A model generated the notes under the pieces. That model had not been told where the DNA came from. It saw nothing but the letters and a program-made list of their open reading frames with translations, and did no database searches. 64,000 nucleotides of DNA from Tillus elongatus (Eukaryota > Arthropoda > Insecta > Coleoptera > Cleridae): NCBI GenBank assembly GCA_964006375.1, contig OZ023267.1:19220539-19284538 (forward strand), in the 5' to 3' direction. Below are positions 49,966 to 61,850 of this stretch, piece by piece. Every line of letters starts with the position of its first letter. The stretch's first letter is position 1. A program made the position numbers and the translations under genes.

Positions 49966-50064
49966 GCTTAAACTGCCAAACTTGAAATCAACAATGAATT
50001 TTGCCATTGTAATATTTAGAACACAGTATGTTTTAGTGATTTTTCTTTAAAAAAGTCAATAAGT

Positions 50065-50160
50065 ACACTTGGAGAACCCAAATCACCACAACACATATTT
50101 CAGAGACATTACGATCGTTTCGTTGACCATGTCAACATCTTCAGAGGAAGAAAATTTCTA
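50065..50160 (-). ncRNA. Hammerhead-like motif and 3' end, PLE-A
   Basis: Minus strand: CTGAAGA (50144-50138), stem II with perfect GTTGAC/GTCAAC, GAAA (50121-50118), palindromic CGATCG (50117-50112), GUA triplet, then the PLE-A end GTGTTGTGGTGATTTGGG. As in the other PLE-A copies, one extra pyrimidine separates core and stem II. Stem I pairing is poor. Confidence 0.5.
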
Positions 50161-50755
50161 AAAATTAAACTACTAGCTACCGTGTATTTATATCGCGTCT
50201 AGATAAACGAACTAGTCCGAAGTAAAATTGTAGTCGAAGACCCATCGTTTGTTTATTGTGTAGTCAAACTACGAGGTCGAAGACCTACTTTAATCTTCTG
50301 GTCGACATCTTTATGAGCCCTTATCTAATATAAGGATAATAGCTTTAAAAGGAACGGTACCGAGTTATTTTAGGTATTTGCACGTTCACTTTGGATCTAT
50401 AAATTTACGATGTGGATATTGGAGCTAGCCGACAACCACATCTGGTGAGAGAAACACAATAACCTCCGCTCATCTTTTTTATATAGAAACCAAACCTGGG
50501 TGTTTGGCTCACATTGTTAACTCCAACAAAGGATAAATAATTCAACTAAAATACTACATAAAAAATATATTTATATTGATTTTAATTCTTCGTAAACAGT
50601 ATTTATATTGACTTCATAGATACACAGAAAACGAAAGGGTCTTTAAGTCGAGACAAGCGTAAAGATTAGTATATGTATAGACCAGCCGAGTTATTGACAG
50701 TAATTTATTATTCTACCTGACAAATTAGGAGTGTTTAAGTGGCCAAATGCAAAGT
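50161..50755 (-). mobile_element. PLE-A 3' untranslated region
   Basis: Between the endonuclease end and the hammerhead-like motif. Contains GTCGAAGAC repeats (50234, 50270). It is longer than the equivalent 200-300 bp in other copies. Confidence 0.5.
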
Positions 50756-51293
50756 GAAAATAAAGGGCTTGAAATTAAAGGTGCCGCACGATTCAATGAA
50801 GTTTTGTTCTTAATCGACCTTGATATTAAAATACTTTCTAATGAATCAAGCATAGTTTGATGTTTTAAATTTTTGACAAGTTTTAAATTTTCTTTATCAC
50901 ACACGATTTGTCCACCGTACTCTATCGTAAATGTGCCAGATGTTCACGAAATCTGGTGGCTATGTTTCTCCTAGTTTGACCCACGTATTTAAGATTGCAA
51001 TCTTTGCGACTAATCGCATAAATACCGGACATTTCAGTAAGTTTGTCTTTATCTTTCGTATTACCCAACAAATTTTTTAAATTACTTTTCGTCGAAAAAG
51101 TCAAATGTAAATCGGCTTTCTTAAAAATACCTTCCAAACCCTTTGTGATTCGTGGTTCATAAGGTAAACACACAAATTTTTTTCCTATTTTATCTTTCTT
51201 AAATGTCGTACATTCAGATCTCATTTTCTTTGTTCTGAGTTTGTTAACCAATTTGTCTATTAAACCATCCGAGTAACCGTTATATCTCGCCAC
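50756..51293 (-). pseudogene. PLE-A connector and GIY-YIG endonuclease
   Basis: NVARYNGYSDGLIDKLVNKL, RTKKMRSECTTFKKDKI, VCLPYEPRITKGLEGIFK (connector), LLGNTKDKDKLTEMSGIYA, CNLKYVGQTRRNIATRF and REHLAHLR: GIY and YVG motifs, Arg and Glu-His of the nuclease core. After a frameshift at about 50930 it continues DKENLKLVKNLKHQTMLDSL and ISRSIKNKTSLNRAAP to a stop near 50745. It is the least damaged PLE-A endonuclease here. A frameshift near 51300 also separates it from the RT. Confidence 0.85.
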
Positions 51294-51318
51294 ATTTTTT
51301 ATGTATTTTAATTCTGTA

Positions 51319-51690
51319 TTAAATCTTATTTTTACTTAACGGAAATTTAATTAATCTGTTTACTAGGAAATTTAAACTAGCCGTTTTTTGTGCAAACGTA
51401 TAATGTGAGTCGTTAGGAATATAACTAATAGTAGCCGTTTCCTTCCTGTATACATGGAATTCAAGCGAGCCATTATTTTTATTTTTAATACCTAGTGCAT
51501 CTAGGAACGAAAGTTTATTGTTGATTTCTATTTCGTGGGTAAATTTTACTGAATCAAATTGACTATTTAATTTTTCAGTAAATTCTTCAACCTTACCTAT
51601 ATTTGTGTCAAACACTGCAAAAATATCATCGACATAACGAAACCAAACTCTAGGGAAATACCCATTTTTATATAATTGATTTATTACCCA
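51319..51690 (-). pseudogene. PLE-A reverse transcriptase, C-terminal part
   Basis: WVINQLYKNGYFPRVWFR, YVDDIFAVFDTNIGKVEEF (catalytic YVDD box), KLNSQFDSVKFTHEIEIN, NKLSFLDALGIKN, FHVYRKETATISYIPNDS and HYTFAQKTASLNFLVNR match Penelope-type RT motif C onward. The 5' part is absent and replaced at about 51690 by a TA-core leader (GGTGGCCGATAAGTCGTTGG). The 174-codon ORF extends into that repeat, so its first about 50 residues are not RT. Confidence 0.88.
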
Positions 51691-52105
51691 GGTGGCCGAT
51701 AAGTCGTTGGTGATACCTACAATTTTTTTTGAACATTCCTTATTGCATTTTTGCATTTTTAATCGAAATATGATGCATGTTTGTAAAAATAATCGAGACG
51801 CAGTAAGTGCGTTTTGGTAGCGAATTTTTATTAAACGCTTCAAAATTCAACAACTCAATTTGTTATTAACCTAAGGTTCGTCAGCTAGGAAACGAGTTTT
51901 CTCGGAAACGTTTTAAGTTTATTTTTGGAAAATTTGTGTACATTTTCAAAAAAGTTACTTTGATAAAATATTGTACATTCTTCCTACTCTATAGGTTATA
52001 CCGGTGACCAAATTGATGCCTGCTTGCATTAAAGAGACATATTTGCTATTAAAAACATTTTTATGAAAATTCTCTTCCATAACGCACTTGCTGCGTCCAT
52101 ACTTT
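51690..52105. repeat. Leader and 310-bp unit
   Basis: GGTGATACCTACAATTTTTT, CGAAATATGATGCATGTTTG, then unit with ends GACGCAGTAAGTGCGTTTTG (51796) and CATAACGCACTTGCTGCGTC (52079-52098), about 300 bp. One of the most intact 310-bp units. Confidence 0.75.
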
Positions 52106-52735
52106 TTTATTTTATTGGTATCACGGCCTGCTCTTCTTAGACAATAATTTTATTACTGTTCGTGGTTTACTAAATTAAAGATTTTCTACATTTTTGTAAA
52201 CGTTTTCTTGCAAGTTATCGTCGTCCTGGCTGCAACAACTAGGCGACACCGCCTTGAGACTGTGATGATATGGTAGTCTATCTACGGTTACTCACTATTT
52301 TTTTCCCAATATCATAAAAAAGATTCCATTAATTTGGTTAAAACTTAATTTTTGCTACAATATAAACGCAAAAGATTTTGCTAAGTAACAAGCAGCGGCC
52401 AATCGGTTAAAAAATTACTTTGCATAATTCACTCATGTAAGAAAAAGGCAGTTACGAATAATTTCTAATTAGTGCCTTTTAGAATGGTGGAAAACTCTGA
52501 CATCGGGATCGTTAAAACGGTTCATTGGCCACCTTAATACTTAATTAACACCGTTCTTCTCACACAAAATCCCGCAAATCCGCAATAACGTCACTAATTG
52601 CCCAAATCCAGAGTTGTTCACAATCTCATCGGATTAGCTGTTAATTTATTGTCTAGCTAAGTGCGTACTTATTGGATCTTTACTTTTGTAACAAATGTCT
52701 ACTGGCGGTTTTGCCTTTACACTCTTTTATTATTT
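52106..52735. other. Unassigned sequence
   Basis: No ORF above 60 codons, no repeat recognised. Confidence 0.4.
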
Positions 52736-52850
52736 ATTAGTGCATTTTAATTTTTAAAAATAGAGAGGTATCGATGGTGAGACTTTGCAAAAAGTGTTTC
52801 AAATGAGCGCAAACTAGGACCCCTAGAACCCATATCCGGGGTCAGTTTCA

Positions 52851-52855
<5 letters not shown>

Positions 52856-52932
<77 letters not shown>
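52856..52932. repeat. (TA)n array, left of MITE
   Basis: About 76 bp. The MITE begins TACACGGTGTCCC. Confidence 0.95.
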
Positions 52933-52936
<4 letters not shown>

Positions 52937-53641
52937 GGTGTCCCAATAGTGTGTAATTCCTCTATATATCCCCTACCCTTAGAGCTAGCCGAAAAAACTT
53001 TCAACTAAATATTCTTGTGATTATCTATGCTATATCGAGAAAATATATTCAGCTTTATGGAACTTCCGGTTGCACCGAAAGTAGCTATCAACTTCGTTAT
53101 TTTAAATGGAATGCTATACTTTTTATTGCATTTTCGTCGATGCAGAATTTAATGATCTACCTGACACAAGTTATGCTGCTTTAAAGTTAGATATGCTGTA
53201 ACCCCAAAATAATACACCGTGTACAATGATGATAAATTATTCTTTAACCATTTTAAAGTATTAAATGTCGTCTATTGATATTTAGAATTTAAGGTAGCAA
53301 AACTCAAAACTCAGCTCACAGCAGACGTTTCAAATAACACAAATCGGAGCTAAAAAAAAAGAAAGTCGTAATATATTCAAAAATATCAAAGATCGCTATA
53401 GGGAATGCTACACAAAGTTACACTTATTTTTTAATCTATATCCAAAAATGCAATAAAAAGGATAGCATTCCATTTAAAATAACGAAGTTGGTAGCTACTT
53501 CCGGTGCAACCGGAAGTTCCATAAAGCTGAATATATTTTCTCGATATAGCATAGATAATCACAAGAATATTTAGTTGAAAGTTTTTTCGGCTAGCTCTAA
53601 GGGTAAGGGATATATAGAGGAATTACACACTATTGGGACAT

Positions 53642-53646
<5 letters not shown>
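52932..53646. mobile_element. 715-bp MITE inside (TA)n
   Basis: Terminal inverted repeats of about 200-230 bp: left TACACGGTGTCCCAATAGTG, TGTAATTCCTCTATATATCC ... TTTTTATTGCATTTT; right AAAATGCAATAAAAAGGATA ... GAATTACACACTATTGGGAC, ATCCTA. The middle (53160-53445) is unique and noncoding. TA flanks on both sides fit a Tc1/mariner-type target. The ORFs at its edges run through TIR and TA repeat and are not genes. Confidence 0.85.

Positions 53647-53714
<68 letters not shown>
53645..53714. repeat. (TA)n array, right of MITE
   Basis: About 70 bp. Confidence 0.95.
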
Positions 53715-53716
<2 letters not shown>

Positions 53717-54202
53717 AACCGATAAATCAAAGAATTATTAACGGCTTGGATGAGTTCGTTAGACAGCAACATCGGACAAGGTTTTCCGGGAAAATTTTGA
53801 GCTTTCTTTCTATAAAAAAAAATTTTCTCAGAAAATTACAGAGCTATTATAATAAAATTTTACGGTTATATTGCCTTACCACGTACCAACATTAAACTTT
53901 CTAGGTTTATTAAAAATTGAGTTTTTCAAATTTTGAGTTTTCTTTCGAAAAAAAATTTTTTCTCCGAAAGTTACACACTTATTCTAATGCAATTTGGTGG
54001 ATACATTGCCTTGGGAAAGACCTTACTACGTACCAAAATTCAGCTTTCTAAATTTATAGAAAATTGAGTTACTCAAATTTGAAGCATTTAATACAAATTC
54101 ACTACCATAACGCACTTGCTGCGTCCCGAACTTTTCATTAATAGATTGATTTAACGAACACGATAGCAACAATGTTTGGCAATGTTAAAAATAAATCAGT
54201 CT

Positions 54203-54507
54203 GGACGCAGCAAGTGCGTTATGGTAGTAAATTTTCATAGAAATGATCTGCCATCAAACTTTTGTTTTTCAACAAAATGCTTATAACTTTTTTTCCAGTA
54301 ACATAGAGAGCTAGATTTTGGTATATAATTTACTTATTGTAACGTACACCTATTTACAAAATTTTATTACCATGGCTTTGTTATTTTCGGGAATAAAATG
54401 TTTCGAAGGAAAACCCAAAGTTTTCCCAGAAAATCTGGTCAGATTTTCCTTGCTAACGAACTTATATCCAAGCCACTTAGAAAAGGAAGGTACATGCCAA
54501 ATTCCAT

Positions 54508-54593
<86 letters not shown>

Positions 54594-54692
54594 AATGATA
54601 TGGGTTCTTGGGGTCCTAGTTTGCGAAAAAAATTCAAAATCAAAAGTCGGAATCTCTCCATTAGTTAATTTTGCTACGAAAATTGACTAAAA
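54203..54692 (-). repeat. TA-core family copy, full length
   Basis: TCTGGACGCAGCAAGTGCGT, ATGGTAGTAAATTTTCATAG, a shortened long block, TA array, TGATATGGGTTCTTGGGG and end CATTAGTTAATTTTGCTACG / AAAATTGACTAAAAA. The next element (GTCTGGACGCAGAAAGTGCG, 54692) starts immediately, so two copies are head to tail. Confidence 0.8.
54510..54591. repeat. (TA)n array
   Basis: About 82 bp. Confidence 0.95.
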
Positions 54693-54925
54693 AGTCTGGA
54701 CGCAGAAAGTGCGATATGGTAGTGAATTTTCATAAAAATGGTATAACTTTTTTTTACGAAAATTATATATGCGACAAGAAAAAAGAGTATAAAAGAAAAT
54801 CCAAAATTTTCTCCCAAAAGCTGTTTCGATTTTCCTGGCTAACGAACTTATCCATGCCACTTAGAAAAGGAAGATATCTGACAAATCGGTCCATTATTTT
54901 TTGAGGTATCGGTGTATAATTCTGT
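54692..54925 (-). repeat. TA-core partial copy
   Basis: Hairpin end, ATGGTAGTGAATTTTCATAA, CTAACGAACTTATCCATGCC, and stops at TTGAGGTATCGGTGTATAAT where the array would start. Confidence 0.65.
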
Positions 54926-55590
54926 TGCCATAATAAAAGTTACCAAAAGACCTGCAAGAAGAGTATACCTCCCATAGCAAAGATTTGATTTTGGCTATAT
55001 AAAAGGGTTCATGTTTCACCAGCTGCAATGGTATTCATCAAAAGTTAATGTTGAACCAAAAGGATTTTAGAATTAACACCACAGAATATAGGACAAGAGC
55101 ATTTGTTAGACTGCATAGTTAAAACTCTGTTTATTTGTTTGTTTGTTGACACCTATTCTATCTAATCAATTCAATATAGCAACATTCTTATTTTGGCTAA
55201 CTAGATTATGCTAAAACAAAATATTTGGCACATTTAGTTTTTATGTAAGTAGTGTTCTCTAAACGTTCGGACAATCCCCTATCACAGATTGCTGACGCAA
55301 AAATATTCTTCTTTAATTTATTGTATGGTACTGGCTTGGGAACGCTTTTTTCTTGGAGTGGCATATTTATGTGTAGATAATTTTATTGACTTTTTCTGAA
55401 TTTAGTTTTATTCATTGGAGGCAAATGGAGATGACCTTCATTAAACAAGCGACAAGTTGTCTACATAACCCTCGGTGTTCACCATGAATATAAAATAATT
55501 ATAAAATATCATTATTCATGTATGCAACTACCTCATGCCCGTTTTGCATTTATTATGTTGTTTGTTTTGCTTTCTTTTAAGCTATTAAAC
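54926..55590. other. Unassigned sequence
   Basis: No gene or shared repeat found. Confidence 0.4.
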
Positions 55591-55594
55591 ATAT

Positions 55595-55665
55595 AAGTAC
55601 AATTTGGAGAACCCAATTCATCACAATACACAATGCAAACTTCTTTATTTATCCCCTTGATGACG

Positions 55666-55759
<94 letters not shown>

Positions 55760-55895
55760 CTACTTTATTCTTCCCGATAATGAACTTTGTTAGCGAAACG
55801 ATCGTCGGGTCTAAAAACTGTATTGTGATGAATTGGGTTCTCCAAATTGTACTTATCAGTGCTCATCACAGGTTCCAATCTTCACTCACTATTAA
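55595..55895. mobile_element. PLE-A inverted ends with a (TA)n core
   Basis: Left minus copy (AGTACAATTTGGAGAACCCA, ATTCATCACAATACA) and right plus copy (GTTAGCGAAACGATCGTCGG, TTGTGATGAATTGGGTTCTC, AGTGCTCATCACAGG) are inverted about a TA array at 55668-55758. Fragments TTGATGACGCTA and CCCGATAATGAACTT on the two sides are parts of the hammerhead-like core, disrupted here. Confidence 0.65.
55668..55758. repeat. (TA)n array
   Basis: About 91 bp placed at the position of the hammerhead-like stem II of PLE-A. Confidence 0.95.
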
Positions 55896-55986
55896 AAATA
55901 ACTAAATAGCACATGACAAAAGCTAGGATAATGCTCACGTTTACACGTACGTTGAATCCATGGCACAAATTCATACCTGTGTGTAT

Positions 55987-56190
55987 TCACCATATTTTGC
56001 CTCCTCAGACTTCCACATATTCAAAAATCTTGTAAAGTGTTTAGGCAGCCAAAGATTTTGTTCAGTTGTGGAGGTTAAAACTGCTGCAATGCGGCATTTT
56101 AGAGGGCTAAACGAATCTGTACAGAAGACAAGTATATAAGCATTACAAGAGGCGTGGAAAAATGTATAGAGCTTCGGGTATTTATGTATT
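55987..56190 (+). pseudogene. Mariner-like transposase C-terminus
   Basis: Frame from 55987: SPYFASSDFHIFKNLVKCLG, SQRFCSVVEVKTAAMRHF, then AL-EAWKNV with two stops. Resembles mariner SPYSPDLAPSDFHLF...LG..RF...EV..A and the W.KC. end. The third catalytic Asp region has lost about four residues. Only the last about 70 codons remain. Confidence 0.55.
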
Positions 56191-56290
56191 CTGCAGTTTC
56201 ATTAAATGCTTCGAATTTGAATAACTCAACTTTCTGCTATAAGCCTAGAAAGTTGAATTTTGGTATATAGTAAAGTCTTTACCAGGGCAA
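56191..56290. repeat. TA-core subfamily fragment
   Basis: CATTAAATGCTTCGAATTTG, CTAGAAAGTTGAATTTTGGT: part of the long block seen at 54050 and 61890. Confidence 0.55.
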
Positions 56291-57290
<1,000 letters not shown>

Positions 57291-58480
57291 TTACTAATTT
57301 CTTATTTTTGAGATACAATTTTTTTCAGAAAAATCAGTTCCTTTTTAATTTTCGATTTTGATTTTCTTTCACTAACGTTTCAATTGCTAAAATCGAATAG
57401 ACGTCAAAATAGGATTTGTTTGACCACGTCGGCGAACATCAACTACAGAGGTCGCCTCGTTTTGAATTTGTTGCTCGCTTTATACACTTTCTAGGGTGAA
57501 AAATACGAATTTTCGAACTCTAGCTTCATTCTACGATAAATATCAACGGGTTTTACTCCATCGTTATGCAAGAAATTAATAACAGCACGTTGTCCTTCGC
57601 AAATGCAAGTAGTGTTGCCATTTTCAAACTGTCACTGTGTCAACATTTTTTAATGGTTTCTCAGAAACGTCATTAGCAAGGCCTTCTACATCTCGAAAAT
57701 ATTATCCCTGCCAACTTGTAGGCCATGATTTCGTTTGGTGCATTTTTAAGAAACTTTTCAAGGTTTTGATTTGACTCCGCCCCGTACATACTTACACGTA
57801 TCTTTTATTTTATCCCCATTATACACCGTATAAAGTATAAAGCTTATAGTGCACGTATTACGGTGTCGTTTTTGCAAAGCCTCCTATGATTCTGGACTGT
57901 AAAATAAAGGAGCACATTCCAGTTATATAATGGACGAGATATGTATTCAGTGACATGGCTATATTAAGAGAAACGTGTTGTAATTTGAGAGTCATTCTTC
58001 ATGGGCATATGGCTTGACAAAGACGCAAACTAAATTCCAAGTTTAAGAACATTACGTTGAGTCTGATGGTTAGATTATTAATGTCTAGTATGAATATGAA
58101 AGCAGTGTTGCCAGGTCACGACATATAAATTTATACTAAATATGCAACGTTGGTTTAACACAAATAACACAGGTCAGGTCTAGTCTTTAGGAAAATTATG
58201 TTGTTGAGAGACTAAAAATAATAACGTACAACTCGCAGCAAAGTTTGAAGGGGAGCTCCAGCGACTGGTAAAAATAACGAAATAAATAAGTATATCCGAG
58301 AATGCAGGGATGACAAACGCAATTTATTTAGTATTTTAGACAAAGAAAAAGTTACTTTTTAGTTAAGAGAACACAAAATATTAAAACCTTATTTCAGTTC
58401 TGTATAACAAAAGACGAGAAGCCAAGCTACGCTCCATGGTTATCTTGCTTGTGATACATAACTATACGCTACAAATGTTC
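57291..58480. other. Unassigned sequence
   Basis: AT-rich. Possibly LINE-derived near 58260-58380 (AATAAGTATATCCGAGAATG), but no clear coding block. Nothing else. Confidence 0.35.
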
Positions 58481-58489
58481 TGACCACTG

Positions 58490-58800
58490 TCTGATCAATC
58501 CACTCAGGGGTACCTCAAGGTATCGTGCTCGGTCCGATTCTATATCTACTATACACTTCAGATATACCCACTACCCAAGAAACTGACATGCCCACATTCG
58601 CAGATGACACAGCCATACAGTGTGTAAATGCAGACCCTGAATCAACCAGCCATCATATACAAAATCATCTTTCATTGCTGCACAGAAGGTTAGACAAATG
58701 GAAGATAAAGATCACTGAAGCAAAGTCATCCGTCACATTCACTCTGAACCGCCAGACTTGTCCACATCAACAACAAAGAAATTCCTCAAGCTGATCATGC
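58490..58800 (+). pseudogene. Jockey-type RT fragment
   Basis: VPQGIVLGPILYLLYTSDIP, TTQETDMPTFADDTAIQCVN (RT motifs B' and C with FADD), then HIQNHLSLLHRRLDKWKIKI, SSVTFTLNRQTCP and IPQADHARYL in a shifted frame. It keeps the catalytic Asp-Asp. It ends at about 58812, where LINE-C sequence begins, without intervening DNA. Confidence 0.85.
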
Positions 58801-58812
58801 AAGATATCTTAG

Positions 58813-59179
58813 ATTAGATGAGGATCCCAGGCTCATGGGGGGTTCTGTCTCCGTGGATCTCCGAAAAATATTAGGACTGGGGAAGTGGAAACCTTGTACA
58901 ATTCAACCCCACCAAATCTCAGTTTTGCTTTCTTTCTCATAAGAGATACATCAGCCCTAGACCCATCACAATGAACAACCAAGTTATTCAAATTAATGAG
59001 TCCTTTTCACTTGTTGGCATATCTGTGGATCGAAATCTCAATTGGCACCAACATGTCACATCAATTGCAAAAGCGGCTGCTAAGAAATTAGGTTGCCTCT
59101 TCCGAGCTCACAAATACTTTTCACCAGCTAATCTCTATACCTTATATACTTCACAAATAAGGTCAAACCTCGAATACTG
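58813..59179 (+). pseudogene. LINE-C RT middle fragment
   Basis: Collinear with 33875-34240: LMGGSVSVDLRKILG, MNNQVIQINESFSLVGIS, VDRNLNWHQHVTSIAKAA, SPANLYTLYTSQIRSNLEYW. It breaks off at CGAATACTGG where the LINE-K 5' end starts. Confidence 0.85.
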
Positions 59180-59384
59180 GATGAGTTTGTGCTGTGCTGC
59201 GATCGTGTATGGTTCGCCGCGTTACAGTGATAATTAAAATAGTGTTATTGAGGGTAAACAGTGGTAAAAAATTTTAAATTTTGGTACAACAAACAATAAC
59301 AAAAGCCTCTACATTATTATAATTGAAAATTGCAGTTAGCAACACACAATAATAGCTAGAAAATAACGTTTAAGTTTTTAAAGA

Positions 59385-60000
59385 ATGTCGGTCGACTCGG
59401 GTGGTGGGAGGCCACCTGATCAAGCAGCTCTTATCAGAACTGATATACAAATAAATGAAAATAAACAAACAGCTGACGGTACTGATTTTCATACAGGTAA
59501 GGTCTTTGACTTTAATAATAAATACTCAAGTAAGGATTTGCCTCCATATTTCGTTTGTGTCGAAAGTATCGACAAAAACCTGGGAAAATTGCATCCGATC
59601 CGTGTAGGTCATCATCTAAGAGTTGATAATTTGTTTAATGAACATGTGACAGACATTAAGACGGTAGGTATAAATAAAGTAAAAGTAGTTCTTAATTGTA
59701 GAGAATCTGCAAACAAGCTAGTAAATAATAAGAAATTAAATGATAATAAATTAGTAGCATATATACCTACTTTTTGTACGCAAAGAAAGGGTATAATCAG
59801 ACAGGTAGACACGTTTTTTTCTGAAGAATATCTATTGCAAAATATACAGAGTTCTCATAGGGTAGTGAAGGTGGAAAGAATGAAACGAAGGATTACAGAC
59901 GAAAATGGTTCTAGTAAATTACAAGATCGACAAATAATAATAGTTACATTTGAAGGCACTCAATTACCAAAACTTGTTAAAATTAACAGTGTTGTTTTTG
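59385..60000 (+). CDS. LINE-K ORF1 (Gag-like), incomplete
   Basis: Open from ATG 59385 into the gap (205 codons visible). MSVDSGGGRPPDQAALIRTD is a disordered start; the middle has PPYFVCVESIDKNLGKLHPI, VGHHLRVDNLF, VTDIKTVGINKVKVVLNC, LVAYIPTFCTQRKGIIRQVD, VVKVERMKRRITDE and QIIIVTFEGTQLPKLVKINS. This is the RRM-like nucleic-acid-binding module of jockey-type LINE ORF1, usually followed by CCHC knuckles that would lie in the gap. No stop or frameshift, unlike every other coding relic here. Start chosen as the first ATG of the frame. The 200 N make the listed C-terminal residues after the gap unreliable. Confidence 0.75.
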
Positions 60001-60200
60001 NNNNNNNNNNNNNNNNNNNNNNNNNNNNNNNNNNNNNNNNNNNNNNNNNNNNNNNNNNNNNNNNNNNNNNNNNNNNNNNNNNNNNNNNNNNNNNNNNNNN
60101 NNNNNNNNNNNNNNNNNNNNNNNNNNNNNNNNNNNNNNNNNNNNNNNNNNNNNNNNNNNNNNNNNNNNNNNNNNNNNNNNNNNNNNNNNNNNNNNNNNNN
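60001..60200. other. Assembly gap, exactly 200 N
   Basis: A round number, so the length is probably a placeholder. ORFs made of X across it are meaningless. Confidence 0.97.
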
Positions 60201-60300
60201 AACAAACCAGACTTCTTGATTTCATTAATGACTATGGTTAATTGGAGACTCTAATAAAGTTTATAAATTAAAGTGCGCTTCTATAACGGCGAGTAAAATT
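60201..60300 (+). pseudogene. Probable LINE-K ORF2 end and 3' UTR
   Basis: Frame 60203: QTRLLDFINDYG-stop, like the C-terminal helix of jockey-type ORF2. TAATAAAGTTTATAAATTAA is a likely polyadenylation region. The link to 59180-60000 is inferred across the gap. Confidence 0.5.
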
Positions 60301-60589
60301 TATTTATTGGATGCATAAAATGATTGCATCCTTTTGATGAAAGTTTTAATTGAATTGGAAATGTATTTTCAATAAGACTTTACTTAGAATACGAAGCGTG
60401 CTTTTTGACATAAGCTTCTTTTTTTAACGGAACAGTGTATATTTTATACAAGATTTGGATTTCTTATTTCGTTCTTAATCAACAATCCTTCACACACTTT
60501 TTCTCAATTCTATAGTTTTCGAGAAAATCCCAACAACAACAAAAAGATTGTTCAAAAGTAATCACAAAAAATAATTAACAGTTCATTAT
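60301..60589. other. Unassigned sequence
   Basis: Contains TATAGTTTTCGAGAAAATCC-like sequence. No gene. Confidence 0.35.
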
Positions 60590-61140
60590 AATTGCGGTAA
60601 ATTTGCAGATTAGCTCCCGAACGCTTTTTAAGAAACTGTTTTCAGAAACATGCCGAGGGCTACCCCTGGATGCACAAACCACAAGAAAAATTTCTTGTTC
60701 ACACCCCCCCAAGAAAGTTACGGGACCAGGAGTGAATGGTGTGCTGAGCAGGGTAGGTGGTAAAAAAGAAATATGAGCAGAAAATGTGAAGAAAACGGGC
60801 TTGAAAGCTGTCTTTTTCACATCTTGAAGTCATATCCCCCTTAAACCCTGCCTACCCCGCACAGCGCCCCTATTCGCCCTAGGTCCCGTAACTTCCTTGG
60901 GGGGTATGAACAAGAAATTTTTATTGTGGTTTATGCAATGAGGGTGGTTGTATGCACGCGATAGTGGAAGTAAAATCCCCACGACGAACCCCCCCGCCCC
61001 ATGTCATAAGTTCGACCCAGGGGGTCTGCTTCGTCGTAGGCATTTTCGCTCGTTGCATAAACCACAAGAAAAATTTCTTGTTTATACCCCCCAAGGAAGT
61101 TACGGGACCTGAGGCGAATATGGATGCTGTGCAGGGTAGG
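60590..61140. repeat. Inverted triple repeat related to the 275-bp array
   Basis: ACAAGAAAAATTTCTTGTTC, AAGAAAGTTACGGGACC and GCAGGGTAGGT occur plus at 60670-60755, minus at 60843-60935 and plus at 61056-61140. The first also has the 275-bp array landmark TTAGCTCCCGAACGC. The minus and last plus copies form a hairpin of about 90-bp arms. Confidence 0.75.
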
Positions 61141-61256
61141 TAACTTATAAGAGATGATCAATCTGGCGACCATTTTCTATTTGGCAAACGTTATATCTTT
61201 TAATAAGCTCCACAATGCATGCATTTCTAATAAATTGAGGCGCAATTTCTCAAATC

Positions 61257-61466
<210 letters not shown>

Positions 61467-61469
<3 letters not shown>

Positions 61470-61600
61470 CATATGTAAAGATATCACATAAAAATCGAAC
61501 CTGGCCCCGGATCTAGTTTCAAGGGGGCCTGGTTCATTTTTTCGGAATCTCCAGGTCGCGAATTTTTGCCAGAAAAATTCGCTGAAAACTAGAGTTAACA
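61467..61600 (-). repeat. TA-core first block and terminus
   Basis: CATAAAAATCGAACCTGG, CCCCGGATCTAGTTTCAAGG, GGTCGCGAATTTTTGCCAGA / AAAATTCGCTGAAAAC. The array's other side (CAAATCCTCTA) is not a TA-core long block. Confidence 0.7.
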
Positions 61601-61848
61601 TCGCATTCAGTCTCTATGGGGTACGTGAAAAAATCACAATACAAATTCCAGCACATCTCAACCACCTAGAAAACCTCTAAATACCACTGGGATATTAAAA
61701 TGCACTAGTTTTCTCTTTTCAAAATGTTTTTGTTTGAGTTATTTGAGGTATTTTAAACGTGCTGAGGTAGGTTATAAGAGTTTATATCAATGCAGGTGTT
61801 AAACGTGAGGAATTTGTCAAATAATCGGAAACGTTAAAACGAAGAAAA
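61601..61848. other. Unassigned sequence
   Basis: No feature recognised. Confidence 0.35.
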
Positions 61849-61850
61849 AT

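Larger units (their letters stand above)
52738..54124 (+). repeat. TA-core copy interrupted by a MITE
   Basis: Degenerate palindrome TATTAGTGCATTTTAATTTT, first block with GGTATCGATGGTGAGACTTT, TA array, MITE, second TA array, AACCGATAAATCAAAGAATT, long block and complete end ACCATAACGCACTTGCTGCG at 54105-54124. Confidence 0.8.
59180..60300 (+). mobile_element. LINE-K insertion with assembly gap
   Basis: Starts ATGAGTTTGTGCTGTGCTGC right inside LINE-C, so it inserted into that LINE. It contains a 5' untranslated region, an open ORF1, 200 N, and then QTRLLDFINDYG-stop and an AATAAAG-containing 3' end (60250-60290). Because a 5' end and a plausible ORF2 C-terminus flank the gap, the missing part is probably most of a full-length, young element. 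Confidence 0.65.

Noticed and set aside
59950..60225. ORFs made largely of X
   Set aside because: They span the 200-N gap.
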